From contig QGUX01000170.1 of assembly GCA_003242275.1 (NCBI GenBank), positions 1 to 7,756 of the forward strand: DNA of 7,756 bases, given 5' to 3'. The stretch is from Pseudomonadota bacterium (GTDB lineage: Bacteria; Pseudomonadota; Gammaproteobacteria; Steroidobacterales; Steroidobacteraceae). A program made the translations under genes and the position numbers. The first letter of the stretch is position 1; every line of letters starts with the position of its first letter. Positions 1-6,052 of this stretch are shown piece after piece. The notes beneath the pieces are model-generated. The model worked only from the letters and a program-made list of their open reading frames with translations, was not told the origin of the DNA and did not search any database.

Positions 1-1092
1 CGCATCCTGCGCTTCCCGCGCCGCGCGGCCACCACGGTGATCGGCATCGCGCTGGCCACCGCGCTGATGATCACCACGCAGCACTTCCCGCTGTCGATGG
101 ACCAGATCATCAACGTCACCTTCGGCGTGGCGCAGCGCATGGACGCGATGGTGGCCTTTTCCGAGGCGGCCGACGAGGCCATCCTGCGCGACCTGGCACA
201 CCTGCCCGGCGTGCTGAAGGTGGAGCCGGTGCGCACCGCCGACGTGGTGTTCGAGGCCGGCAGCCGGCGCGAGCGCGACTCCGTCTCCGGCGTGCCGGAA
301 CGGGCCGAGCTGAACCGCCTGCTCGACCTGGACATCCGGCAGGTGACCATCCGCGGCGACGGACTGACGCTGTCGGGCACCTTGGCCCGCAAGCTCGGCG
401 TCGCCCCCGGCGACCGCGTGCGCATGACCGCCACCGACGGCCACCGCGCCAGCGTCGAGCTGCCGGTGGTGGCCATCGTCGAGCCCTACCTCGCCGGCGC
501 CTCATACATCGAACTGGAGGCCCTGAACCGCCTGCTGCGCGAACCCGGCCGCGTCACCGCCGCGTACCTGCTGGTGGACCGCCGCCAGCGCGATGCCCTG
601 AGCGCGCGCGCCAAGGAGCTGCCGCGCATCGTGTCGGTGAGCTACATCGACAATGCCAAGGCATCGATGACGAAGCTGCTCTCCCAGGGAGCGGGCTTCT
701 TCAACGGCATGTTCATCCTGTTCTCGATGCTGATGGCCGCCGGCGTGGCCTTCTCCGCGGCGCGCGTGACGCTGGCCGAGCAGGAGCGCGACCTCGCCAC
801 GCTGCGCGTGCTGGGCTTCGGGCGGCGCGAGGCCTCCTACGTGCTGCTGGCCGAGATCGGCGCGCTGCTGCTCGCTGCGCTGCCGGCGGGCGCGCTGCTC
901 GGCCGCTGGCTGTCCGAGTGGCTGATGTCGCAGTTCGCCACCGACATGTTCACCTTCCCCTACATCACCAGCCCGGAGGCCTACGCCTGGCCCGCGCTGT
1001 TCGTGGCCGTCGCCGTGATGGGCGCGGCGCTGTTCGTGCGGCGGGGCGTGGATCGACTGGACCTGGTGGGCGTGCTGAAATCGAGGGACTGA
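1..1092 (+). CDS. FtsX/MacB-like ABC transporter permease, C-terminal part (5' end outside window)
   Basis: Inner-membrane permease subunit of an ABC exporter of the FtsX/MacB/LolC type. The frame is open from base 1, so the gene begins upstream; 363 residues are visible. Residues about 13-29 form a hydrophobic segment after a basic stretch (RFPRRAATT). They are followed by a soluble, presumably periplasmic domain (about 35-225) and then three hydrophobic segments at about 234-256, 279-300 and 328-346. Between the first two lies AEQERDLATLRVLGFGRRE (about 259-277), which matches the 'ER.REI..LRALG' cytoplasmic motif of FtsX domains. The ending DLVGVLKSRD is typical of the family. This layout fits the second FtsX half of an ~800-residue duplicated permease, or most of a single-FtsX permease; the window cannot decide. 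The stop is one base before the next gene's ATG, so the two are surely co-transcribed. The ATPase is not in view. Substrate unknown. Confidence 0.9.
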   Translation, partial: RILRFPRRAATTVIGIALATALMITTQHFPLSMDQIINVTFGVAQRMDAMVAFSEAADEAILRDLAHLPGVLKVEPVRTADVVFEAGSRRERDSVSGVPERAELNRLLDLDIRQVTIRGDGLTLSGTLARKLGVAPGDRVRMTATDGHRASVELPVVAIVEPYLAGASYIELEALNRLLREPGRVTAAYLLVDRRQRDALSARAKELPRIVSVSYIDNAKASMTKLLSQGAGFFNGMFILFSMLMAAGVAFSAARVTLAEQERDLATLRVLGFGRREASYVLLAEIGALLLAALPAGALLGRWLSEWLMSQFATDMFTFPYITSPEAYAWPALFVAVAVMGAALFVRRGVDRLDLVGVLKSRD

Positions 1093-1093
1093 A

Positions 1094-2257
1094 ATGGGCA
1101 GGGATACTTTCGACAGGCGCCGCCGGCGCGCGCGCATCTTCTGGATCGGTGCGGCCATCATTGCCGCCGCGCTGATCGGCATCGGCATGATGCCGCGCCC
1201 CACCGAGGTCGACGTGGCCGTCATCGACCGCGGCGATCTGCGGCTGGACCTCGTGGACGAAGGCCGCACGCGCATGCACGACGTGTACACGGTGTCCGCG
1301 CCGGTGTCCGGGCGCGTGCTGCGCGTCGACGTGGACCCTGGCGACCAGGTGAAGAAGGGCGAGGTCATCGCGCGCATGACGCAGGCGGCCGCCGGCTTCC
1401 TCGACACCCGCAGCGACCTCGCCGCCCGCGCCGCGGTCGAGGCCGCCGAGGCCTCGCTGCGCGCCGCGGCCACCGAGCTGGAGCTGGCGCGGCGCGAACA
1501 TGAACGCATCGAGGCGCTGGCCGGGCGCGGACTGGTGGCGCAGTCGGCCGTGGACAACACCCGCGCCCGGCTCGACGCCGCGCAGGCCGCGCGCGATGCC
1601 GCCGAGGCCGAGCTGGCGCGTGCCCGCAGCGCCCTGCTGCCGCCCGACCGGCAGGGCCAGGCCAGCACGCTGGTCCGCTCGCCGGTGGACGGCCACGTGC
1701 TGTCCGTGCCGCAGAAGAGCGAGAACGTCGTCGCCGCCGGCAGCCCGCTGATCCTGATCGGCGACCCCTCGCACATCGAGGTGGTGGCGGAATTCCTGTC
1801 GCAGGACGCGGTGCGAATGCAGCCGGGCGACCCGGCGCTGATCGAGAACTGGGGTGGCCCGCCGCTGCCCGCCACGGTGGAGCGCATCGAGCCGGTGGCG
1901 CGCATGAAGGTGTCGGCGCTGGGCGTGGAGGAGCAGCGCACCAACGTCATCCTGCAGTTCGAGGATCGCGCGGCGGCCGCGCGCTTCGGGCACGACTATC
2001 GCGTCGACGCGCGGGTGACCATCGAGTCGGTGGAGGACGCGGTGCGCGCGCCGCTGGGGGCGCTGTTCCGCCAGGGTGATGGCTGGGCCGTCTACAAGGT
2101 GGTGGACGGCAAGGCCGTGCTGACGCCGGTCGAAACCGGCATCGCCGACATCGCCTACCGGCAGGTCACCAGCGGGCTGGAGCCCGGCGACACGGTGATC
2201 CTGTTCCCCGGGGATGCAGTCAGCGATGGCCTGCGGGTGAAACCTCGCGGGCAGTAG
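1094..2257 (+). CDS. HlyD/MacA-like periplasmic adaptor (membrane fusion protein)
   Basis: 387-residue periplasmic adaptor anchored in the inner membrane, expected to link the preceding ABC permease to an outer-membrane channel. Residues 1-14 are strongly basic, followed by one membrane anchor (about 15-32). The first lipoyl half is at about 66-94 (SAPVSGRVLRV...PGDQVKKGEVIA). A long Ala/Glu/Arg-rich coiled-coil hairpin spans about 102-188. The second lipoyl half is at 192-224 (VRSPVDGHVLSV...VVAAGSPL), then a beta-barrel (about 225-313) and a membrane-proximal domain (about 314-387, with GLEPGDTVIL). Length is normal for the family. The ATG is chosen because GAGGG at 1083-1087, inside the end of the permease gene, sits six bases before it. 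This arrangement suggests translational coupling. Adaptors of RND pumps look similar, but the FtsX-permease neighbour favours an ABC tripartite exporter. Substrate unknown. Confidence 0.9.
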   Translation: MGRDTFDRRRRRARIFWIGAAIIAAALIGIGMMPRPTEVDVAVIDRGDLRLDLVDEGRTRMHDVYTVSAPVSGRVLRVDVDPGDQVKKGEVIARMTQAAAGFLDTRSDLAARAAVEAAEASLRAAATELELARREHERIEALAGRGLVAQSAVDNTRARLDAAQAARDAAEAELARARSALLPPDRQGQASTLVRSPVDGHVLSVPQKSENVVAAGSPLILIGDPSHIEVVAEFLSQDAVRMQPGDPALIENWGGPPLPATVERIEPVARMKVSALGVEEQRTNVILQFEDRAAAARFGHDYRVDARVTIESVEDAVRAPLGALFRQGDGWAVYKVVDGKAVLTPVETGIADIAYRQVTSGLEPGDTVILFPGDAVSDGLRVKPRGQ

Positions 2258-2273
2258 GCAGCCGCCAGGCTGC
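2258..2273. terminator. Small hairpin just after the adaptor stop codon, possible weak terminator
   Basis: GCAGCC (2258-2263) and GGCTGC (2268-2273) pair perfectly around a 4-base loop, starting at the base after the TAG stop. No T-run follows on either strand, so this is not a canonical intrinsic terminator. It could protect the mRNA 3' end or work with Rho. Confidence 0.3.
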
Positions 2274-2298
2274 AGCGGGAAACGACACGCCGTTTGGT

Positions 2299-2319
2299 CT
2301 CCGTGCGCGGTGCGCGGAG
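2299..2319. terminator. Hairpin between convergent genes, possible weak terminator
   Basis: CTCCGTGCG (2299-2307) can pair with TGCGCGGAG (2311-2319) around a 3-base loop, with two G-U wobbles in RNA. It lies 10 bases beyond the stop of the minus-strand transporter gene, where a terminator would be expected. A second 5-bp repeat, AAACG (2280-2284) with CGTTT (2291-2295), lies beside it. There is no T-run, so the terminator reading is only positional. Confidence 0.3.
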
Positions 2320-2329
2320 GCGCCGCCGC

Positions 2330-2899
2330 TCAGCTTCCCACGCCCAGCAGCACCAGCACGCCGAGGATGACGAAGATGGCCGCGGCGATGCCGTGCACCA
2401 GCCGCATCGGCAGCCTGCGCGCCGCCACTTCGCCGAGCATCACCGCCGGCACGTTGGCGATCATCATGCCCAGGGTGGTGCCCAGCACCACCGCCGCCAG
2501 CGACCCGTAGCGTGCGGCCAGAGCCACCGTGGCGATCTGCGTCTTGTCGCCGATCTCCACCAGGAAGAAGGCCACCAGCGTGGCCGTGAAGATGCCCAGG
2601 CGCGGTTGCCGCGCCTGCAGCGACTCATCGATCTTGTCGGGCACCAGGATCCAGATGCCCATGGCGATGAAGGACAGCCCCAGGATCCAGTGCATCGCCA
2701 CCGGGCCGATCGCGGAGGCCACCCATGCACCCACGAAACCCGCCAGCGCGTGGTTCAACAATGTCGCCACCAGGATGCCGAGGATGATGGGCAGCGGCCG
2801 CCGGTAGCGCGCGGCCAGCACCATGGCCAGCAGCTGGGTCTTGTCGCCGATTTCGGCCAGCGCGACGACGCCGGTTGAGACGAGGAATGCTTCGATCAT
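2330..2899 (-). CDS. GDT1/TMEM165 (UPF0016) family transporter, probable Mn2+ exporter
   Basis: 189-residue inner-membrane cation transporter. It has the two inverted halves typical of the family, each with an E-x-G-D-K-T signature: E16-I-G-D-K-T21 in the first half and E115-I-G-D-K-T120 in the second. Each lies in a hydrophobic helix and continues with Q plus a run ending in LAARY. About six hydrophobic segments are visible, split by a hydrophilic linker at about 87-100 (PDKIDESLQARQPR). Characterised bacterial and cyanobacterial relatives (MneA of Vibrio, Mnx of Synechocystis) move Mn2+ out of the cytoplasm, and yeast Gdt1 handles Ca2+/Mn2+; Mn2+ export is therefore the best guess. The frame is open far upstream (to 3397), but similarity begins at MIEAF, so ATG 2897-2899 is chosen. 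Its ribosome binding site is poor: GAGGGA lies about 17 bases away. The gene is monocistronic, convergent with the adaptor gene and divergent from the hydrolase gene. Confidence 0.92.
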   Translation of the reverse strand: MIEAFLVSTGVVALAEIGDKTQLLAMVLAARYRRPLPIILGILVATLLNHALAGFVGAWVASAIGPVAMHWILGLSFIAMGIWILVPDKIDESLQARQPRLGIFTATLVAFFLVEIGDKTQIATVALAARYGSLAAVVLGTTLGMMIANVPAVMLGEVAARRLPMRLVHGIAAAIFVILGVLVLLGVGS

Positions 2900-2913
2900 G
2901 GGTGGATGCCGGC

Positions 2914-2998
2914 ATTCCCTCGCCGAATACGCATTGATGCGACAACTTACCGCGTTGCAGCACCCCGAAGCAATGTGATCGCGCGCGTTCCAGGGAAT
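2914..2998. repeat. Distant inverted repeat in the divergent intergenic region
   Basis: ATTCCCT at 2914-2920 and AGGGAAT at 2992-2998 are perfect complements 71 bases apart; with one bulged base, GG(C) and CC beyond them also pair. One arm lies 14 bases upstream of the transporter start. The other lies just before the possible -10 box of the hydrolase gene. It could be two protein half-sites or the closing stem of a structured leader on the minus strand. A 7-bp match at this distance may also be chance. Confidence 0.3.
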
Positions 2999-3007
2999 CC
3001 GGAAGAG

Positions 3008-3013
3008 TATGAT
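3008..3013 (+). promoter_or_regulatory. Possible -10 box of the hydrolase lipoprotein gene
   Basis: TATGAT matches five of six bases of the sigma-70 -10 consensus and is the most AT-rich hexamer in its surroundings. It would give a leader of about 75 bases. The region at the right distance for a -35 box (about 2985-2990, GCGTTC) matches the consensus poorly, and there is no extended -10 TG. An activator-dependent promoter or a chance match are both possible. Confidence 0.3.
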
Positions 3014-3032
3014 CGACGCCGCGCACCGGTGA

Positions 3033-3048
3033 CGTGCCGGGTGGCACG
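3033..3048 (+). other. Hairpin in the presumed leader of the hydrolase mRNA
   Basis: CGTGCC (3033-3038) and GGCACG (3043-3048) pair perfectly around a GGGT loop, about 48 bases before the start codon. It is short and leaves the ribosome binding site free, so no specific regulatory role can be claimed. Confidence 0.3.
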
Positions 3049-3095
3049 GCGCCGCAAGGAAGATTCCGCCCCGGAACCTCAGGGAGAGAGGTTGA

Positions 3096-5108
3096 ATGGA
3101 CGCATCCAACGCACCTGCCCCGCGCAGGCTCTTCGCCATCCTCGCGCTGGCACTGGCCCTGGGCCTGCCCGGCTGCAAGAACGCCGGCGGATCCGGCAAC
3201 GCCGCCAGGGTCGTCACGCTGCCAGGGGAATCCCTGAACGAATCAGGACCCCAATGGGTCGTGCGCACGCAGCCCTCCGCAAAGGTCGCCATCGTGTTCG
3301 TGCATGGCCTGTTCGGGGACACGGTCAGGACCTGGACGAACGGAAAGGGCGAACGATTCTTCGACTTCGTCGCGAAGCATCCCGACATCGCCGGCAAGGT
3401 GGAGATCTTCGCCTTCGGCTATCCATCGAGCATGTTCGCTTCCGGATCGTTCGACATCCAGGCCTCCGCCAAGGCGCTGCACGAGATGCTCAAGCACCAC
3501 GGCGTGCTGACCTACGAGAAGATCGTCTTCGTCGGGCACAGCATGGGCGGCCTCGTCGTCATGCGCGAGCTGCTGATGAACCGCGACCTGCCGTCCGAGG
3601 TGCCCGTCATCGTGCTCATCGCCACGCCGCAGGAAGGCGCGGAGATCGCGCGCATCGCGGACCACATCGCGCGCAACCCCGCCCTGTCGCAACTGAAACC
3701 CGCCGACAGGAACGACCTGCTGAAGATCCTCAACGACGACTGGCGTGCCTGGCCCGAGCGGCCACGGGTGCGGTGCGCCTACGAGAACAGGAGCACCCGC
3801 GGTGTCATGATCGTCAAGTGGTCGAGCGGCACGAGGTTCTGTGACGAACCGCCGGTGGAAGTCTCGGCCGACCACATCGACATCGTGAAGCCCGACGGCC
3901 CGAACCACCTGGCGGTGGTCACGGTGACCAATGCGCTCAGGGAGCTCGTGCTGGACCCGGCGCTGGAGCCGCGGCTGGAAATGCCGGCGCTCAAGGAGGA
4001 AGGCGATCACCTCGTGCTCGAGCTGGACCGGCTGAACGTTTCGGCGCCGGTGATCAACTCCGGCGGGAAACCGGTCAGGTTCTCGGCGGTGGACGCCTCG
4101 CACGACGCGCTGGTGCTCGGCCCGCGGCATCCGCTGGAGCTTCCGCCGGGAAGCAGGGACAACATCTGGGTGCTGCTGACGGATCCGGCGATCCAGGCCG
4201 AGTACCAGTTCAAGCTGCGTACCAGCATCAGGCCGGATCGCATCGTCAAGGTGCGCATCCCCGACGTCCGGAGGCTGCAGGCGCACCAGCAGCAGTTGAT
4301 GCAGGGTGCGGTGGCGGCGGTGCTGCAACACGTGAGCGACCCCGGCAATGCGGCTCCGTGGCGCCTCGCCCCGCCGGAGGACGCCGGCATCCCGGATGCG
4401 ATCGTCCAGGCCGTCCACGACTACGTCGCGCGCGACAACCCCGACGCACCCGAGAGCGCGCGCTGGATCATCGCCGCGGACATCCTCAACGAGCTGAACT
4501 GGCACGCGCTTGCGGCCCGCTCGCTGCAGCGGGCCGAGCAGGCGGGACCTGAATGGGTGAGCCAGCAGGGTGTGCAGCGGCTCGCCGCGATCACCGCCTC
4601 GCTGTCCGGCGAGCGACGGATCTTCGCTTCGATGGAAACGCCGATGCTCGACGAGGCGCAACTGGCCGCCGTGCACCAACGGGAAGGCCTCGCGGCCGCC
4701 ACGGTGCCGGAAACGCCGCTGCTCGCCCGGCGCCTGCAGGAGATCCCCGCCCTGCGCTTCTACGGATTGAGCCTTGAGGGCGACCTGCAGCAGGCGCGCG
4801 GCGACAAGGACGGCGCGCGCGCCGCCTACCAGGATGCCGCGGTGATCCGCCCCTCCCCGTCGATCTCGGCGCGACTGACGGCAACGGGAGGATGGCGTTC
4901 CACCAGCCCGGCCATCGGGGCCGACCCCACCACGATGGGCCCCCTCGGCGACCTCCGCACCTCGCCAGCCGCCACGGCCCCCACCGTGCCGCAGCAACGC
5001 GTGATCGAGGTGCGGGAGCTGGCACCCCTGGATGCCAACCGGGCCTCCCGCGAGGCGCCCGTGGATCCGCGGGCGGTGATCGTGCAACCCTCGACCATCG
5101 GCCGCTGA
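3096..5108 (+). CDS. Lipoprotein with SERAC1/PGAP1-like alpha/beta-hydrolase domain and large unassigned C-terminal part
   Basis: 670-residue predicted envelope lipoprotein and putative serine esterase/lipase. The start follows a strong ribosome binding site (AGGGAGAGAGG, 3081-3091). The N-terminus has RR, a hydrophobic stretch (12-24) and a lipobox-like LPGC with Cys27; Pro at -2 is unusual. Lys28 gives no Asp+2 retention signal, so outer-membrane sorting is likely. The hydrolase domain spans about 62-290: oxyanion-type FVHGLFGD (68-75), nucleophile elbow G147-H-S149-M-G151, the TPQEGA segment (177-182; compare TPH.GS) and a likely catalytic His260 in DHIDIVKP. The acid is uncertain, with Glu230 (CAYEN) a candidate. 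Cys227 and Cys249 are the only other cysteines and could form a disulfide. After this come a beta-rich stretch (about 296-390), a helical TPR-like region (about 450-585) and a Pro/Ser/Thr-rich tail (586-670). Substrate unknown. The phosphatase gene follows after 108 bases on the same strand. Confidence 0.82.
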   Translation: MDASNAPAPRRLFAILALALALGLPGCKNAGGSGNAARVVTLPGESLNESGPQWVVRTQPSAKVAIVFVHGLFGDTVRTWTNGKGERFFDFVAKHPDIAGKVEIFAFGYPSSMFASGSFDIQASAKALHEMLKHHGVLTYEKIVFVGHSMGGLVVMRELLMNRDLPSEVPVIVLIATPQEGAEIARIADHIARNPALSQLKPADRNDLLKILNDDWRAWPERPRVRCAYENRSTRGVMIVKWSSGTRFCDEPPVEVSADHIDIVKPDGPNHLAVVTVTNALRELVLDPALEPRLEMPALKEEGDHLVLELDRLNVSAPVINSGGKPVRFSAVDASHDALVLGPRHPLELPPGSRDNIWVLLTDPAIQAEYQFKLRTSIRPDRIVKVRIPDVRRLQAHQQQLMQGAVAAVLQHVSDPGNAAPWRLAPPEDAGIPDAIVQAVHDYVARDNPDAPESARWIIAADILNELNWHALAARSLQRAEQAGPEWVSQQGVQRLAAITASLSGERRIFASMETPMLDEAQLAAVHQREGLAAATVPETPLLARRLQEIPALRFYGLSLEGDLQQARGDKDGARAAYQDAAVIRPSPSISARLTATGGWRSTSPAIGADPTTMGPLGDLRTSPAATAPTVPQQRVIEVRELAPLDANRASREAPVDPRAVIVQPSTIGR

Positions 5109-5182
5109 TCCGCCCGCGGGACGGCACCGCATCTGGAACGCCACTGCCCCGCGGCCGCGGTGAGGAGTAGCATCGGCCCCCT

Positions 5183-5203
5183 GACAGGGTGCACCACCCT
5201 GTC
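5183..5203. promoter_or_regulatory. Perfect 9-bp inverted repeat abutting the phosphatase ribosome binding site
   Basis: GACAGGGTG (5183-5191) and CACCCTGTC (5195-5203) are exact complements around a 3-base CAC. The right arm ends three bases before the Shine-Dalgarno GGAGGTGA (5206-5213) of the histidine phosphatase gene. There is no T-run, so it is not an intrinsic terminator. It could be an operator for a dimeric repressor, an mRNA hairpin that tunes translation or stabilises the 5' end, or a processing site. No convincing -35/-10 pair is visible upstream; TAGCAT at 5168-5173 is the nearest -10-like hexamer. Confidence 0.5.
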
Positions 5204-5216
5204 CCGGAGGTGAGCC

Positions 5217-5846
5217 ATGCAGGCAGTGAAAAGGCAGTTGCTGGGCATCTCGCTGGGTGCCTTTCTCTTCACCGCTCCCCTGGCGGCGCAGACGGATCCC
5301 GCCGATACCCTCGCAGCCCTGCGCCAGGGTGGACTGGTGATCGTGATGCGCCATGCCAACTCCCCGCGGGAAGCGCCCGATGCGGCCACCGCCCATGCCG
5401 ACAACACCGGCCGCGAGCGGCAGCTCGACGCGACGGGACGCCGCGACGCCAGCGCCATGGGCGCGGCGCTCAAGCGCCTGGCGATCCCCATCAACGAGAT
5501 CCTCAGCAGCCCGACCTACCGGGCGCTGGAGACCGCGCGGCTGCTGGATGTCGGCAAGGCGGTTCCCGTGGAGCAGCTCGGCAACGAGGGCATGGCCGCG
5601 GCGGGCCCGGAGCGCGCGGCGTGGCTGCGCGAGCAGGTGGCGCGCAGTCCGCAGGCGGGCGGCAACCGCCTGCTGATCACGCACGGGCCCAATATCTCGG
5701 CGGCGTTCCCGGACCACGCCCGGGGCATGGGCGAAGGCGACGCGCTCGTCTTCGATCCGCGCGGCGCGGAGGGGCCGGTCATGGTCCGGCGCATCAGGAT
5801 CGGCGAGTGGCCGGACCTCGAGGCCAGGCCAACGGCAGGCCGTTGA
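5217..5846 (+). CDS. Exported histidine phosphatase family protein (RHA variant)
   Basis: 209-residue phosphohydrolase of the histidine phosphatase (phosphoglycerate mutase-like, SixA/branch-1 size) superfamily, predicted to be periplasmic. A classic signal peptide is visible: KR at 5-6, hydrophobic core about 8-22, and PLAAQ with cleavage near residue 24-25. The catalytic pocket can be read as R45-H46 in VMRHANSP (phospho-acceptor His46), R102 in SSPTYRALETA and H156 in LLITHGPN. The third residue of the usual RHG motif is Ala here. The general acid is not obvious; Glu105 or an acidic residue in the 124-132 region are options. The start is fixed by GGAGGTGA at 5206-5213, which is close to the ATG. 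The gene lies 108 bases after the hydrolase lipoprotein gene and may share its transcript or be controlled by the dyad just upstream. Its 3' end faces the tRNA gene head-on, 32 bases away. Substrate unknown. Confidence 0.88.
   Translation: MQAVKRQLLGISLGAFLFTAPLAAQTDPADTLAALRQGGLVIVMRHANSPREAPDAATAHADNTGRERQLDATGRRDASAMGAALKRLAIPINEILSSPTYRALETARLLDVGKAVPVEQLGNEGMAAAGPERAAWLREQVARSPQAGGNRLLITHGPNISAAFPDHARGMGEGDALVFDPRGAEGPVMVRRIRIGEWPDLEARPTAGR
5830..5845. terminator. Small hairpin over the phosphatase stop, possible weak terminator
   Basis: CAACGG (5830-5835) and CCGTTG (5840-5845) pair around a 4-base loop, overlapping the last codons and stop of the phosphatase gene. On the minus strand it lies about 34 bases past the CCA end of the tRNA, where a tRNA terminator might sit. 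No T-run follows on either side, so this is a weak call. Confidence 0.25.
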
Positions 5847-5878
5847 GCCCGCGGGGATCCAGGGCAACCGGAGAGGGA

Positions 5879-5955
5879 TGGTGGAAAGGGAGGGACTCGA
5901 ACCCTCGACCCCGGCATTATGAGTGCCGTGCTCTAACCGGCTGAGCTACCTTTCC
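5879..5955 (-). tRNA. tRNA-Met (CAU), elongator type, CCA encoded
   Basis: On the minus strand the 77 bases fold into a complete cloverleaf. Acceptor GGAAAGG/CCTTTCC is 7 bp, D stem GCTC/GAGC, anticodon stem CGGCA/TGCCG with loop CTCATAA, and T stem GAGGG/CCCTC with loop TTCGAGT. The discriminator is A and CCA is genomically encoded (5879-5881). The anticodon CAT is complementary to 5919-5921. The G1-C72 pair rules out initiator tRNA, which has a mismatch there. The variable loop GGGTC and the overall likeness to E. coli elongator tRNA-Met favour Met. A tRNA-Ile2 whose CAU is modified to lysidine-AU cannot be fully excluded by eye. No break or insertion is visible. Confidence 0.95.
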
Positions 5956-5996
5956 GCGCCGGAGCGCCGCCGGTTCCGGGCCGCGGCAGCGCCGCA

Positions 5997-6035
5997 GGAC
6001 CCCGAGGCGGGCCGCGGATTGTCCCGGCGGGGTCC
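5997..6035. repeat. Inverted repeat flanking the tRNA -10 box
   Basis: GGACCCCG (5997-6004) and CGGGGTCC (6028-6035) are exact 8-bp complements placed on either side of the -10 hexamer at 6018-6023. It may be a protein-binding dyad at the tRNA promoter, or a by-product of very high GC content; only one arm would be transcribed from the proposed start. Confidence 0.35.
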
Positions 6036-6047
6036 CCGGGGTGTCAA
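6018..6047 (-). promoter_or_regulatory. Probable sigma-70 promoter of the tRNA gene
   Basis: On the minus strand a perfect -35 TTGACA (complement of 6042-6047) is followed after 18 bases by GACAAT (complement of 6018-6023), which matches four of six -10 bases. Transcription would start near 6010, giving a leader of about 55 bases before the tRNA 5' end at 5955. GC-rich bases follow the -10, as in stringently controlled stable-RNA promoters; stringent control is inference. Confidence 0.6.
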
Positions 6048-6052
6048 GTACG

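Noticed and set aside
502..1993. Long minus-strand open frames under the permease and adaptor genes
   Set aside because: Low-complexity Ala/Arg/Ser-rich or His/Arg-rich translations with no family signature; both plus-strand genes are clear.
2900..3000. yybP-ykoY manganese riboswitch upstream of the transporter
   Set aside because: Its conserved GGGGAGUAG-like core is not visible on the minus strand here; only a simple inverted repeat is present. A covariance-model scan would settle it.
2900..3397. N-terminal extension of the GDT1-like transporter by about 166 residues
   Set aside because: The extension is not hydrophobic or family-like and overlaps the divergent hydrolase gene; the family normally begins close to the first EIGDKT helix, as with the ATG at 2899.
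2906..3844. Plus-strand open frame of 312 codons overlapping the hydrolase start
   Set aside because: Out of frame with the hydrolase, Arg-rich and without motifs; the hydrolase frame has the ribosome binding site, lipobox and catalytic motifs.
5149..5160. 12-base palindrome CCGCGGCCGCGG upstream of the phosphatase gene as an operator
   Set aside because: Simple alternation of C and G blocks in a very GC-rich spacer; expected by chance much more often than the mixed-base dyad at 5183-5203.
3243..5867. Very long open frame on the minus strand (874 codons) across the hydrolase and phosphatase genes
   Set aside because: It is rich in Arg, His and Gly without recognisable motifs, crosses two well-supported plus-strand genes and the dyad between them, and is the kind of stop-free shadow frame expected in GC-rich DNA.
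5879..5955. Initiator tRNA-fMet
   Set aside because: The first acceptor pair is G-C, whereas bacterial initiators have a mismatch there; stems and variable loop fit elongator tRNA-Met.
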